Below are positions 1 through 15,200 of a stretch of DNA of 64,000 nucleotides, piece after piece. Under the pieces are notes generated by a model. It had not been told where the DNA came from. It did not search any database and saw only the letters and a program-made list of their open reading frames with translations. The DNA comes from Nectonema munidae. Its lineage: Eukaryota > Nematomorpha > Nectonematoida > Nectonematidae. Both the position numbers and the translations under genes were made by a program. The stretch is taken from contig JAUIRK010000003.1 in NCBI GenBank assembly GCA_030549495.1, positions 429,001 to 493,000 of the forward strand. The letters run 5' to 3'. Position 1 is the first letter of the stretch, and every line of letters begins with the position of its first letter.

Positions 1-179
1 AATGAGAACACGATTTTTACACTCCTTCATATAAATTTCGACTTTTCTCACGTGTAAAAATAAAACAAGGGATGTGAATATGATTACGGTTTTTAATATT
101 TCTAGAAATGTATAATAAGATTAATAAATTACTTCATACCAATATTTCATTTTTAACACAAAAATATTTCTACCTGAAG

Positions 180-239
180 CTATGGATCTTGAAGAAGATA
201 TTTCAACCAAGTCAATTTCAATTCTGAAAGAAAAGGAGG
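180..239 (+). CDS. Small linker exon (20 codons)
   Basis: A 60-bp open stretch follows an AG at 178-179 and precedes a GT at 240. It is phase 1 at both ends, like all other exons of this gene. It encodes an acidic then Lys/Ser-rich peptide (MDLEEDISTKSISILKEKEG). It has no Ig features and would act as an inter-domain linker. The acceptor has only a weak pyrimidine tract, so this call rests on phase, length and composition. Confidence 0.5.
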
Positions 240-3200
240 GTATATATACTTTTTTAATTGTCATTTTATTTTTAAACTTTTTACAAATGTAAAAATATTT
301 TTCATTTAATTAGTTTCCAATTTTTTGAAATATCTATTTTTTCAATGATTATCGTATAATTTGCGTAACATTTGTGATTGTTTATTTTTAGATTTGTTCA
401 TTTCTCCTGGAAAGTTACAAGTAACTGAAGTTGAAAAAGGCTCCAAATTTGAACTGAGTGTAACGATTTCTAAAGATGTTCCTATTGTATGGGAAAAAGA
501 TGGTTTCGAAATATTGGAAGATGAAAGAGTTCGAATTGTTGCCATGGGTCTGACCCAAAAGTTACTTGTATCTGAAGCAATGCCTAGAGACCAAGGCCTA
601 TACACAGTGCACTTTTCTGGAAAAACTGTTCAGACAAAAGTCATTGTTGTTGAATGTATAATTTTCTTTTATATTTGTTTTTATTAGTGTTAAGAAGAAA
701 TACTGTAAACATATTAGTTTTGATCCCTCATAACGTGTTTAAAGATTGAAGTTTGAGAAGGAAAAAAACTTAAATATAACTCATTCACGTTTTTACACTC
801 GTTTTCACTTGCTATAAACGAAGTTGTCCATAAATATGTTTTCCAAGATACAACATCAATGTCTTCATTTTATTGTTCAAAGAATTGCTCAATTTGAAGA
901 TTAAAAATTTTTGAAACCCAATAGAGTTTTAAATCTTAAAACAGTGTTTCTTAAACTGGGTTCCAATGGACCCTAAGGAGTTCATGGCTGCGTATCAGGC
1001 GTTCCGTGAACAGTTTTTCATTTTTGTAAAAAAACTTAAAATGAGTGAAAATAATGCGTACAGGTAAAAATAACCGAAACAAAAGCTAATTTAAAGTTTG
1101 AATAAATAGCAAGCGGTGGCTTCTTCTCTTTTCTCCTTAAATTTATGTAAAATTTACTTTGCTACGTTTATTTAATTTAATTTTAGATTATACAATAATT
1201 AATGTCAATAAATTAAAGCACAAAAATTATTTGAATGCGAAGTTGTTCTTATGACTTTTTGCGCGAAAATTTCCTCGTAAGGGGTCCATAGCTTTCATCA
1301 ACTTTTTAAAGGGGTCCATGACTAAATGAAGGTTAAAAACGTCCTAAAGATTCGATAACGGCAAACTCGTAACTTAACTTTAAATCGAAATTTTAAATTT
1401 TGCAGAAGTAATTGTCAACAATTACTGGATTAATTTGTGAGTCAGTTAATTTCTTTTATTTTATGTTTTACTTAGTTTATGTTTGTTAGTTAGTGAGATC
1501 GTTGTAATTATTGAGTTAGTTAAGTTTGTTAGGTATTTAGTTAGTGTATCCTGTTTGTTCGTTATACTTTTTTTATTAGTTGACTTTTAGTTGCTTACTT
1601 CTCTCATCTTTTGATAAGTCTTAGCGTTTCTGAATTCTATCCTTTGTAGAAATGTCAACTTTGGTTAAAGTTAAACTTCTTTGACTCATTAAATTAACCA
1701 CTTTATAAAAAATATCCTTAAGCTTTTAAATAAAATCAACTTATGCATGAGTATTTATATGTTTGTTTTATTATTATTAAAGCCTTCTATTTAATATGTA
1801 CATTCATTAAACCAATTTAGCTCTAGAAAAATCTATACATTTTGATAAAAGAGAAAAAAGAACACCGATTGTTCAAGAAATCAGTATTCGTAGACCTTTT
1901 GAAAAGGAATTACTGATAGGTAAGTTGATTAATTCTTTCATACTTAAACTCATCCTTAAACAAATATTCTTACATAGAAGAAGAAGAGATTAAAATCCAC
2001 GAAAAAAGACCCATCAAAAAAACTAGAATTTCAAAAGATGAGATCAAATCAATTGAACATGTAGAAGGTAATTTATCCTCTTTATACAATATATATGTAT
2101 GCCCACGCCTTAGTATAGAATTAGGCATCCTATAGATTGAACATCTAGCGATTATATAACTCTTAATAAAAAAAGTTATGCAATTTGTGAAATAAAACAT
2201 TTTTGCATTGTCTCTAGTCAATCTCTAAAATGCCTAGAACGCAAAGTACGAAGTTTGCGTGGTCTCCCTCCATGGCATCATGTATTTTTGAAATGTCTTG
2301 TATTTAAAGTAGTATTTAAATTTTATTAAAAATATTAAAATTCCATAACCGTGTGCAGTAAATAGATTAGGACGCATCTTAGTCTCAATATATTTTCTTA
2401 TTTTGCGTAACCTCTTTTCAGTATTCTTTAAAATACCTAGAGTGTCTACTGGTGATTGTTTTAAACTTCCTAAAATTTTCATTCTTTTCCTAAAATCGAA
2501 GGATATTTTATCTAAAAGTAAGTTACACGCATAATTATATAAATGATAATATAATTGCAATCATTATATATCTAATTTATATTTAATTGTAATATTTGAT
2601 AGAAGTTTCATTTGGTAAAAAAGAAAAGATTTCTATTGTTGAAATTGAAGAAGGCGAAAGACTGGAGATTTGTGTTGAAGTTTCTTCCATGCCACCACTC
2701 ACCCCCTTTCTTTGGCTAAAAGAAAACATTGAGATTGTTGAAGATGAAAGAATATTGATTAAACAGGAAGGAGTGGACTTCAAACTTCTCATAGACTATA
2801 TTTTGCCCGAAGATTCTGGAACATATGAGTTGAGAGTGGCGGATAAAATAATTAAAACACACGTTGTTGTCAAAGGTAATATATATTTTTAAGGTAGGGA
2901 GAGATATATAGTGGTGAAGAAAAGTATAAATCGATTAGACAAAAGCAATATGAATATTTTGTTTAGATATTTTGGTACTATTTTTATAAATCAGTTTTTT
3001 ATAAAAAAAAATGTATTGATACATGTCATTTACTGAAGGATTTTTTTGCAAAGAGGTATTCCAAAGAAATGTTCTCTTTCGTCCACTACCCTTCTTTTCC
3101 TTCGAACCGACGTACTAATCTATTATATACTGCATACTCTCAATTTCTTTAAACGAATCGAGTTAATTAGGGATTATATCAGTTTCTTCAATAAGTATAG

Positions 3201-6200
3201 CGAATGTTCTTTAAACTTATGTTATAATCAAAATCACTAAAACTAAGAAATTTTTGTAAGATAATATTTATTTTTAACATAAATTCTATTTATATAAATT
3301 AGATTTTTTTAGGTTTTGTTTTAAAAAATAACACTTTGATTTTTTTACTTGATACTAATTTAAATTGAAAGATAAACTTACAAGCACCTAAATTGTCTAA
3401 TTAAAATATTTTTCAAATCTCTTTTAGCTTAATTTTAAAGTTTTAAAATTTTTATTTTTTCCACCTTTTAAAAAAACTTTTGAGACTGTTCAATTATTTT
3501 ATACAAACTAAGACGAAGAAAAAATAAATGATTGCTTTAACAAGGAAAACTTGAAAACGCAGAAAGTACATTGTATTATCTTTTATTATTTTCAACTGCG
3601 TCACATATTTCGAATTTCCGTCATAAAGAAATAAATCTATAGGTCCTTACATATTCGCTAATCCAATTCTTACAGTATACCAAAGTTATGCCACTTTTCC
3701 TACTAATATATATATATATTAGGAGCATACTGAGATTCGCCAAGATACTATGTATTTATTTGTAAATAAAATCTATATATATATATTGTGTATACATACA
3801 TTTTTTTAGAAGTTGAGAAATTAATGGAAGTTGAATCACTAAAAGTAATTGAAATGAAGGAACTTCAAGAAGGTATGCAAATCTATTTTCACATTTCTGC
3901 AAATACTCTCACCAAAATAACCAATTCGTAAAGAATAACACCAATAGAACCCTGTACAGTTGTAGTTGTGAAAAAGGAATTTACTATAAAAGTCCTACTT
4001 ACTACACTAATTTTTATTTCTTTGTATGACTAAGGTAATATAGAAATTTACAACTTTTCTTAACTAACTAAATATCGAATTATTATTTATTTACTAATTA
4101 CAGTGTCATTCTAACCAAAAAGGTTTCTAACAAACTTCCAACTTTAAATTTTATGTCTTTCGTCAGATTTTGTTATTTCTAAATACTTATCAAGATTTTA
4201 TCTTCAAACCTATTTGATTTTAAAATCTGTTTTAAAAGTTTATCATAAGATAATTTAGTGTTATGGACATTGTCTTAATAATTTCTAGAATTAGCACAAT
4301 ATACAAGGTTTTTCAACCGTGGGCATATGGCCTATATTTCTTTCAAAATCGAATTCAGATTGCCATTTTTTAGAATATATTTCCGCATTGTATATAAAAA
4401 AGAAATATTGCAATACCTTTTCAAAAAATTACTTTACTTAATCAAGATATTCATCAAAGTAGAATTTTTCTGATTATAAATCTTAATTAATGATCACATT
4501 GTTCAGAATTTAAAGAATGCCGTGAACGATTTAGAGAAAAAGATTGGGAAATCCTAATTTAATATGTCTTCTTTCATTTTTCAAATATGCTCGCGCTTAT
4601 TTAAAAAAATATATTTTTTTTATAAAAGAACGAATTGAAACTAAGGAAGTTGAAATAATTGAAGAAGTTACTGAAATAATAGAAGGAGATGTTTTGGAAG
4701 TTTTTGTGAAATTGCCTAGACAAGTTTGTCAAGTCACTTGGAAAAAAGATGAAATTCCATTGGTCAAAAGTTCGCGAATAGAAATGAAAAGTGTAGGTCT
4801 CGATCATTTGCTCTTAATTTCCGATGCTTCTCCAAAAGATGGCGGAATTTATGCGATGGAATACGAAGATAAACGTGTGGAAACTCAAGTTTTCGTTCGA
4901 CGTAAATTTTCAAGCGTATCATTCATTTATAAGAAATAATATCCTTATTTTTTTAGCTAAGAAAGAGATTATAAAATATGTGCCAAAGATTATGGGTAAG
5001 TTTTATTAATTTAACATATTTTCCTTCAAACAGATTTCATTTATTTCAACTTTGATTTAAACAGATGTCATTATTTTCTTCCACTATTTTAAAGTTTTAA
5101 TAAAAACCTTTTTTTGAGAGTTAGATGTCGTTAATCTATCTATTTATTTATTAATTATATATATTATTATCTATTTATTTCATACTTATTTGAGTTCGGG
5201 GTTAATTATTAGGTTATGCTTTAACTAACACATGTTTTATACTCTCAAGAAAGTATTAACAATTATTATCTTTGTTAATATCGACTTTTGAATTGTTATA
5301 TATTATGTTGTTTGTTCGCACATATTAGAAGTGGCTATGGAAAAAGTTGAAAGAGAAGTTATTGATGTGTCTGAGGGCACCGTGGTTGAGTATACTTGTA
5401 AGTTTGAGGAAAAGCCTCCTGAAGTGAAATGGATGAAAGATAGCATTGAGATTTATGAGGATGAAAGGATTCGATTGATCGAAGAGGATTTATCCTATAA
5501 GTTGATCATAACTCGAATCAAACCAGAAGAGGAAGGAGTTTACTCTGTAGTTACTCCTCAACAAGAAATTAAATTCAATATCAAAGTTGAAGGTGATTTT
5601 TGATTTATTTTTCTTAAAATAACCCTGAACTATTTCTTTATGTATTTATTTAGAAGTTCCAATAGAGAAAATTGAGAAAGAGACCATTGAAGTTACTGAA
5701 GGATCTGTTTTAGAATATACGGTGAAGTTTGAAGAAAAACCATCAGAAGTTAAATGGATGAAAGATAGTGTTGAAATTTATGAAGATGAAAGAATACAAT
5801 TTGTTCAAGAAGGTTTAACTTATAAGTTAGTAATAACAAAAATCAAACCAGAAGAAGAAGGAGTTTACGCTGTTATTACACCCCAACAGGAAGTTAAGTT
5901 CAAAGTTCGAGTAGAAGGTAACTGCCTTTTTAGTTCTATCTATGGAGATCATCAAATTAATGGATTAATTTTTCATAACCGGGATATTGGAAATTTTGGA
6001 TTATAGGGTATGAAGCTGAACTTAGTAAAAGGGTGCATGCTTTGAGGTTCGAGCACTACTGTCATCAACAGATCATCATAGCGTTGGCAAATAAAGTGCG
6101 AAAAAGGAAAGGTAGTATGAGGAGATTTATGACAACATGATTACAAATGAAAATATTTTGGAAATTTTGAAAGATTTTACATTCATAATCATGTGATAAA

Positions 6201-9200
6201 TCTCCTTGTACTGCTTTTCCTTCCTCGCACGTGGCTTTGCCAACGCTATGATGATCTGTTGATGACCATAGTGCTCCAAAATTTATCTAAAAGGGTCTTT
6301 GTTCTTTTTTTTCAACTCTTGATGTACCTGAAATACAATTTCTTACCACGTCAAGAAGGGCATCCGGTAAAGAAATGCACCACGATCCTAAAAAAGTCCT
6401 ACCATAAATTTATGTGCATGTGAAGGGAGAGGCATGTCTTCTTATCGTGGGGATACGGGAACAAAGAACGTTAAACGAAGTTAACTAACAAAAAAAATGC
6501 ATCCACAGTATGTGGTAAGCTCAAAATTATTTTTTTTTCTGTAAATTAAATAAATACCAATATTCGTAGTATATTTCTATTTAATATTAAAAAATAACAA
6601 TATTTTTATTTTTTGAAATCTTTCCTAATGTTTTCCGTATGTGCAAATCTTATAAATTTTTACGTACATATTTTATAATTGGTAATCCCAAAATTCTAGA
6701 ATTTTCCACATGATAGTTGAAATAAGCATAAATTATTTCAGATAAAGGAAATTTTTTAATTTTTCAAAAGAATAATTTTTATTTATTTTTTTAAAAAATC
6801 TTCTAAATAATGAAAATGCAAAATGAATAATTATCGCAAATCATTGAACGCTGAATTTAGAACAGAGTATATAATTAGTTAAATAATTTTTTCTCTAGAA
6901 ATTCCTATTGAAAGAATTGAGAAAGAAACAATTGAAGTTACTGAAGGTTCTGTTTTTGAATACACAGTCAAGTTTGAAGAAAAACCATCTGAAATAAAAT
7001 GGATGAAAGATAGTGTTGAAATTTGTGAAGATGAAAGAGTACAATTTGTTCAAGAAGACTTGACTTATAAACTAGTGATTACAAAGATAAAACCAGAAGA
7101 AGAAGGAGTTTACGCTGTCATTACACCCCAGCAAGAAGTTAAATTCAAGGTTAAAGTAGAAGGTAATTGTTTATTAAAATCATTTTTACTTGAAAATATA
7201 TAATAATTGTTTACCTTATTTAAATATTTTAATAATAATTTTAGAAGTGCCTATTGAAAGAATTGAAAAAGAAACTATTGAAGTCACTGAAGGATCTGTT
7301 CTTGAATACACAGTAAAATTTGAAGAAAAACCATCAGAAGTCAAATGGATGAAGGATAGCGTTGAGATTTATGAAGATGAACGAATAAAATTCGTAGAAG
7401 AGGACTTGACTTATAAACTAGTGATTACAAAGATAAAACCAGAAGAAGAAGGAGTTTACGCTGTCATTACACCCCAGCAAGAAGTTAAATTCAAAGTTAA
7501 AGTAGAAGGTAAAAAACTTGATTATTAAAAACTGTTCTATATTACATTAATTCTTCGTTTGTAATTCTGGAAAGTTAGACCTTTTTACATCTTGAATTGG
7601 CCATTTAGAATATATAGCAAAGTATTTATTATTTGTTCCTATCAATACTGTTATATATTGATTATTATTATTATTATTATTTTATAGGTACATAATAAAT
7701 AGAGAAATTATGTTATACAGTATTTTGTATTTAAAATTCAAATTTAATTGGTAGTAATTTATATTTTTTACCAAACGGTACCTTTTCCATATATTAGAGG
7801 CAGTAATTCAAAATCTTTAATGCAAATTTATGTATATTTAACATGGTAATCATTTACCGATTTTCCATTATTTAACTTTATTTTAAAGAAATTAAAACTT
7901 ATAAAATTTTCATTTTAATACCTATAAGAATTAAATGCAAAATATCAAGGAAAAATAATTTTAATATTCTGTGTCCATTTTTAAATTGCATAGCTTTACT
8001 CCATTCAAGAAAAAAGTATATCTTTTTAAACTTCTTTGCATTTCCTAAAATCTCTCATTTTTCTTTCGTTTCAACCATTGTGTATACCTTCAAACAATGG
8101 CGGATCTAGCAATTGATTATGGGAGGGGGCATCTCACCGTATTGTCATAGTTGATAGTTCCTTGTCAACTTTCTATTTTGTTTTTTAAAGTTCATTACTG
8201 TATAATTTATAATAATATTTTAATATTAGGGGACGAGCAAAATAGAGGTGAATGGAGATGCAAAATAATGAGAGATTAGTTTAATTTTGTCTAAAATGCC
8301 ATAGTAGTAAAAACTGGCTAAACCTCAGCGTGTTGAGAACATTAGTCTTAAAACTGATAGGTATTATTACTGGGATAAACATGTTTGTCTCTCGCTTCGC
8401 TCGAGACTTTGGATTCTAGGTCCTTCTGATTCCAGGTCCAGTTAAAGATCATTGGTACCTTTAATCTAGATCCGCTTAAAGATCATTGGTACTGTGATTC
8501 TAGGTTCTGTGAAAGATCATTGATACTGTGATTCTAGATCCTGTTAAAGATCATTGGTACCTTTAATTTAAGTCCTATTAAAGATCATTGGTACTCCCGT
8601 GATTCTAGGTCCAGTTAAATATCATTGGTACTCTCGTGATTCTAGATTCTGTTAAAGATTATTTACACCTCCGTTATTCTAGGTCATGTTAAAGATCAGC
8701 GTATCCCCGTGATTCTAGGTTCTGTGAAAGATCATTGTTACTGTGATTCTAGATCCTGTTAAAGATCATTGGTACCACCGTGATTCTAGGTCCTGTTAAA
8801 AATCATTAGTACCATTGTGATTCTAGGTCCATGTTAAAAATCATTGGTACCCTCGTGATTGAGTGATTCGTTTTTTTATGTTGTTTCCAAAAGAAGATTT
8901 ACGTATGAATAATTCGAAATGGCCTATTTTATAAAAGGGTTTCTTTAAAAAACATTTAATCGGTATTTTTTTTGTTAAAATATTTCGATGTCATGATCGA
9001 TGTCGATTTTTGAATGAAATGAATATAAATAATCAATTTTACGCCTAATGTTCCCATTTTTTTTTATAAAACTGATTTTTGAACGAAAGCCCAGAAGAAA
9101 ATTAAAGCGAAAGCTACACCTACCAAAATCTTGAAAGTATTCAATATCAACACATATGTAAATCAGAGACGAGCTATTTTTAGGTCGAGTTGGGGAGATG

Positions 9201-12200
9201 CTCTCCCCTCGGGTAACGGGAGGGTCGGGGACAATTGTCTCAATGATCAAAGATAAAAGTATTTCATGAAACAAAAAGATGAAGTATACTTTAAACCGGA
9301 ACTGAACAATCTTTCTGATTTAGAGTTGCTCCCCACTATTATTTTATTAAGATATAATTCTGAAAATATATATTTCGATAGTATTTTGTCATTTTTTAAA
9401 ACCGATTTGAAAAGCCCTATAAGACTAAGTAAAAAATTAGGTCAGAGGAAAAAGAGATGCCATTTTGAAGAAAGAAGAATTAGGAAATGAAGCTGAAACG
9501 AGCCGCCATTTTTTCGACGACGCACTGAATAGTGAAAAAATGGCGATTTCCATGGAAAAGTATAGGGGCGTCATCGATCAGTGAGACTGTATGATAGGCA
9601 ATAAATTTCGATTTCATCGGTGATTTCGTGCAACGGAACCCAAAAAAAATTTCAGTATTATCAGAACATGCACTATCATATTTTCCATCGATTCCCCGAT
9701 AATGGAGTTAAAACCTCTGTGGGGAAGGGGGAGTCGCTCTCCTCGCAGGGAACGATGAAGTTCAGGATCCCCGCTGGACTCTGATGTAAAAATCAAAATT
9801 GTTGAAAACTATATTGACTATATATTTTTATACTAATTTATTTACACTTAAAAGCCGCTCTATATTGGAATCGCTTATATAATTATTAGTTTTTACACTT
9901 AAAAGCCGCTCTATATTGGAATCGCTGATATAATTATTAGTTTTAACTACAATTTCCTTGGTAGGGGACCAAGGCCGGGGCGACCAGTGCCTTCTAAATT
10001 TTTTATAATTAAAGGTTGAATAGAATAATATTTAAAAAAGAATATCTTTTTTTTATCGTGTTTCAATTATTTTGTCTTTATTTTAATGTTTGAACTTTAT
10101 TAGAAATTCCTCTTGAAAAAATTGAAAGAGAAACTATTGAAGTTACTGAAGGATCTGTTCTTGAATATAAAGTTAAATTTGAGGAAAAACCATCTGAGAT
10201 AAAATGGATGAAAGATAGCGTTGAAATTTATGAAGATGAAAGAATACAATTTGTTGAAGAAGATTTAACTTATAAGCTTGTGATTACAAAGATAAAACCT
10301 GAAGAGGAAGGAGTTTACGCTGCCATTACACCACAACAAGAAGTTAAATTCAAAGTCAAAGTAGAAGGTAAATCTTACTTCTTTATAAAAAGATAGGAGT
10401 ACTCACTCATAAAAACATTAGGCTCGTCTTTTATGAACATAACGTTTTATTGGTGATTGTAGATAATAGAGGCCTAACAAAATTTTAATCATTGAGTTAA
10501 ATTTTAATCACGAAGGAGGTGGAGCATAAAAAATAAAATTAATTTTTTAAATGCAATAGAATAGATAACAAAAAGGTTGATAATAGATATAAGGAGGTAT
10601 ATGAAGGAAAAATGTGAACGAATAAAAATTGCTGCCCAGTTTAAAAAAATGTTTAAAATCTTTCATTTTTTTCAAACTTAACTGAAACATATATAAAAAG
10701 TTGCTTCTACATCCGTGCATTACCCGAAAAACGCGTTGACATTTTTATTGATTGTTAACATGTAGCAGCTTTTATTTAAATTATGCTCCATTTTTTGTAT
10801 GGGATTCTCTTTTTAAATACGAATGTAAAAATGCAAAAAAAATTATTTTATCATAAAATTTCACTTTTCTCTTCTTTTCATTTTTTCTATTCTATTAAAC
10901 CATGCTTTGATTCATGACCAAAAGTCCTTTTACATGCAGAATAAACATCTAACATTTCTCTGAAAATGACTCGGAAAATTTTTAAATTTCCGTATTTTCT
11001 AAATTTAAAATATGAAATAATGGAAGCATTGTTAATTCTACTTTTTTTGCAATCGATCATTTTTGTATAACATTTTGCTTCAAAAGTTTTATCCAAATTT
11101 TAAACTTAAGCATTCTCTTTTTTATTTGAAAAGTCTTTTCATTTTAACAAGAACACTTTTAGGCATTTCTTTATTCTCATCTATGGCGGCATCAATTAAA
11201 AAGTTTTCTGCCTAATTAAAGTTCGAATTGATTTAAAAAGAGGTCAGTTTTAGGGCTCGTGGTCATACTTTTTCATGGTTTTGATTCAGTGTGCAGTAAA
11301 AATTTTTGCTCAATCTTGATTTTCCAGTTTTTTTAATTAAACCAAGAGAGCATAAAAGTTTAAAATAAGAAAATAAATTTTGTTAAATTATTTTCTGGCT
11401 TTGACACATCTACATAAAATCGCAGTATACACGTTTGCCATGCATCTTGAGTCATTAAAGCACCGGGCTGTGCTTTTGTCTAAAACGGCTGTGAGCTTGT
11501 TCAACTATTTTAAACTAGCACACATATTGATAAAATGTCTTTGATCTTTTGATAAGGAGTCTAAAAATGAATATTAATTTAATCGATTTTACGTTTTACT
11601 TATTGAAACAAAGGGATAAGAATGTCTCTAATATCAAAATTGAGACTGTTAAAAACGGAGTCTTTAAATCATTAGATGTCCTTGGACCAGAAGTGGAAAC
11701 AGAAGTAATTTTTTAAATAAATTTCTGTTTTTCTGAAAATAGCATTTTTGAAACTTGTCCAACTTTCATTCTTTAATTTCTTTGCAAATACCTTCAGGTG
11801 AAGAAGTTTTCTGTTGTAAATAATCAATATACTTTTGGTATGGAAAACTAACGAAAGCATACGGTCCTTATAAAAGTATTTTGGAGAAAATTCTTTTACT
11901 AATCCTCTATCAATTTTTCCATCAAAACCAACATAGGCTTTTTTTGCTAATATTTCTCTTTACAATTCCCATTTTTCTCCAAAAGGCTTTGTAAGATATT
12001 CCTTTGCAAGAAAAAAGAACTGTTTTGCAGCTGACAGGGTTTAAATTTTTTAATAGATAATTAAGAATTAAACAAACATCTCTATTACTTACACTTGATC
12101 TACCCATAGCTTTACATAATTCTGGATAATCTCCATTTTCACGCAGTTTTAAATCAATCAAACTTTCCATGATCTCACTAAATCAGAAACACCCTGGCTA

Positions 12201-15200
12201 TCACAATTTTAAACATCATTTTTCATCATTATTTTGAGAATTTAAAATCATTTACTTCACAACAAAGTTGCAGCTGTTATAACAGAATTTAAAATATTTT
12301 TATTTATTATTTCTTTAATAAGAAACAGTAACACAATTTTTTTTTATTTTTCATAAAAAAAATTTTTCCCCCACCTTAATATGTATATAATCGAGTATAA
12401 ATGAAATGTTTTCATATGAAATGTCTAAAAACTTAGATAAACTTAGATTAGTTAATATTAAAACAGGCAAATCAATTCGGCCTGTGTAATTTAAGGTTGA
12501 GATTTATTATTAAGTTCAAGGCTGGCAATTTTTTACATATAAAAAGCAAATCTATATCGTCAGCATAAAGAGTAGCAGAGTCGAAATTAATGACACAAAT
12601 AACAATATCATTGATGCGAAAATGAAAGGTTGGAATCCGGGATTGCAGAATTTTGGTTTTAGAAATCTATGAATTATACGGAAACCTGGGAGATGGAGTA
12701 TTTCTAAAATCAAGGAATATTTAATAGATTCGAATTCTTTGGAGAGGTCAAGAAGACAAAGAGGGAAGTGTTTCAAGGATTTTTCGCTGATATTGGATAA
12801 AAGATTGAAAACTCCATGCTCTGTGGAACGAGCAGAAAAAAAAAGCACACTGGTGTTTGAATATAAGTTGAAATTTTGTTTAAACAACTTTTTCATAAAT
12901 TTTAAAAAAAGTTGATAGCATAGAGATGGGTCAATAGCTAGAAATTTTATCAGCTGATTTACTTTTTTTAGAATATGAATTCTTTTTTTGTGGTTTCAAG
13001 TAAGTCACCAAATCTTCTTGTGCAACAATATGATTCAATAAGTACAGAAGAACATGAAATATTGAAAAGCTAAACTAATTAGAGATTTATTTGTTCAAAG
13101 CCAGAAGATTTTAAGTTTTTAGTGAGGAAAAAGCTATAGAAATGTCATTTAAGATAAATGGTTCACTTAAGAAAGAAGAAGAATTAGATAAAATATTTTT
13201 AGTAAAGTTCAGATGTTTTGCAACAGTTTTACTGGAAGGTGGAACAAAGGAATTTAAAAATGGTTCCATGAAAATGATGAAAAGTTTGTGACATTTTTGT
13301 TAATCATAAATTCATTCGCAGTTTTACAAACCATTTTTTTTGTTATTAGTAAGTTTTTATAGCAGATAATATGTTGAAAGTATGAAAGAGGGGAACAAAA
13401 ATAGTATTGTTTGGAATCATGGTTTTGTAAGTTAAGATTAAAATAACCACAAATAAAACTTCTATGAAAAGTGTACAATTTCTTTATAGAGAAAGTATGA
13501 ATTTAACAATTCTAAAATTTTTGAGGAAGAAAATCTATAAAAGATGAAAAATGAATACTTTATCAGAAATTGTAGTCGAATACATTGTCACTTATTGTAA
13601 TGGCTTCATAATGATTTTAGATAAAAGGTGTCCTAAAGTAAAGACCAATTCTTCCACCACTATTAATTCTCCTAATGGGCAGGAAAAATCACTTCTAATA
13701 TTGAAGTTTAAAAATTGACCAATATTCCAAATTTCAGTAAGAATTATTATATCAAAATTTTTCATGAAATCAATGAACAGCAAGGGGAAATTATCGTACT
13801 TGATAGATCGAGTTTGTATAATGAGATGTAATATTTTGAAACTAAGGAGTTTATATCATTCAACGCAGTATGATTGACGTAGTTTGTAGAAGGTATATTG
13901 AAATCAAGTGATTCAGAGGATTTCAAAAGATTATGATTGTTATATACAGAATTACGAATAACAGTACGCATACCATTATAAATTTAAAAAATATTTAAAA
14001 TGAAACAATATTTAACTTCTCACTTTGTTTTTCGTAATGTTTAAGGTCTCACATGAATTGGTATAATGTTTTGAAGAAAAATTGTAATCTTACATTTGTA
14101 TATTCTTATGATTCATGGGATAAACCTCAAAATCTACCTATCTTTTCCTCTGTATTTAGTGATATCATGATTTTATTACATAAATTGTGAAGTTAGGCTT
14201 CAATAATTCTAGTCAGTCATAACTTTTTCTGATAAATTCAATATTTTTCATAGCCAAGAAAACAAAGATTCTTAAAAGATCTAAACTTAAAAATGATAAT
14301 ATCACCATGACAAATATTATTTTGAAAACAGGTATTTTTATATTCATCAATGGAAGAAGAAAAATCAACGTGTCATATGAAGAAAGTAGGCAAACGACGT
14401 TTAGTTTAGAAAAGAAGAAATGACTTTTCAAGTATAGAGCTGAAATCTCTTTGACGATTCGGTGTTCAAAGAATTCTCTGTTTTTTTTTAAATCTTGATA
14501 CAGAGATTGTTCTTAGAAGGATTAAGCTTTTCGTTAAGAAGAAGGGAGATTTTATCTTTGGTTTATTTAGTACGATAAATCAGGCTCCAAATCTTCTTCC
14601 AAAACTTTACGTGAACCGTTGCAAGATTAGCAATTTTATTGATATCATTCATAGAGTGGAAGAAACAAAATTGGAAGTAGCATAAAATAAAAAAATATAA
14701 ATTTTCAAAAAAATATTAATCACGCAGGTTTTTAGTACTAATTAACTCGAAAAATAAAAATAATCAAAAAAATTTATCTAGAGGGAAGCTATTTTAAAAG
14801 TAAGCTAATAATATAAACAAAAAATATATAATAGTATAGATTATCTAAAATAGAGCGTTCATAAAATTTGAATTTTGTTTGTTTAAGATGAGTAAGCATT
14901 TTATATTTAACTCATTTATCAATTATTGTTTTTAATTTTAATTTGATATTTTAGAAGTTCCTATTGAAAGGGTTCAAAAAGAAATTATTGAAGTCACTGA
15001 AGGTTCTGTTCTTGAATACACAGTCAAGTTTGAAGAAAAACCATCAGAAGTCAAATGGATGAAGGATAGCGTTGAGATTTATGAAGATGAACGAATAAAA
15101 TTCGTAGAAGAGGACTTGACTTATAAACTAGTGATTACAAAGATAAAACCTGAAGAAGAAGGAGTTTACGCTGTCATTACACCCCAGCAAGAAGTTAAAT

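Larger units (their letters stand above)
7509..10103 (+). other. Intron, 2.6 kb, repeat-rich
   Basis: It contains a minisatellite (8,412-8,860) and a 51-bp tandem duplication (9,841-9,942), listed separately. Around 8,100-8,160, 9,170-9,240 and 9,700-9,790 there are GC-richer patches of similar flavour (CTCTCCCCTCGGG; CTCTCCTCGCAGGG) that may be copies of one unknown dispersed repeat. No protein domain was recognised. Confidence 0.55.

Noticed and set aside
4511-4565. Possible small exon after TTGTTCAG with an open charged peptide (FKECRERFREKDW)
   Set aside because: No donor GT occurs in phase before the next stop, and the following acceptor at 4,627 fits the Ig exon.
11672-12170. Two minus-strand open stretches between Ig exons as a possible host gene
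   Set aside because: They share no recognisable motif, are broken from each other and adjoin a decayed LINE; likely part of that relic or chance.
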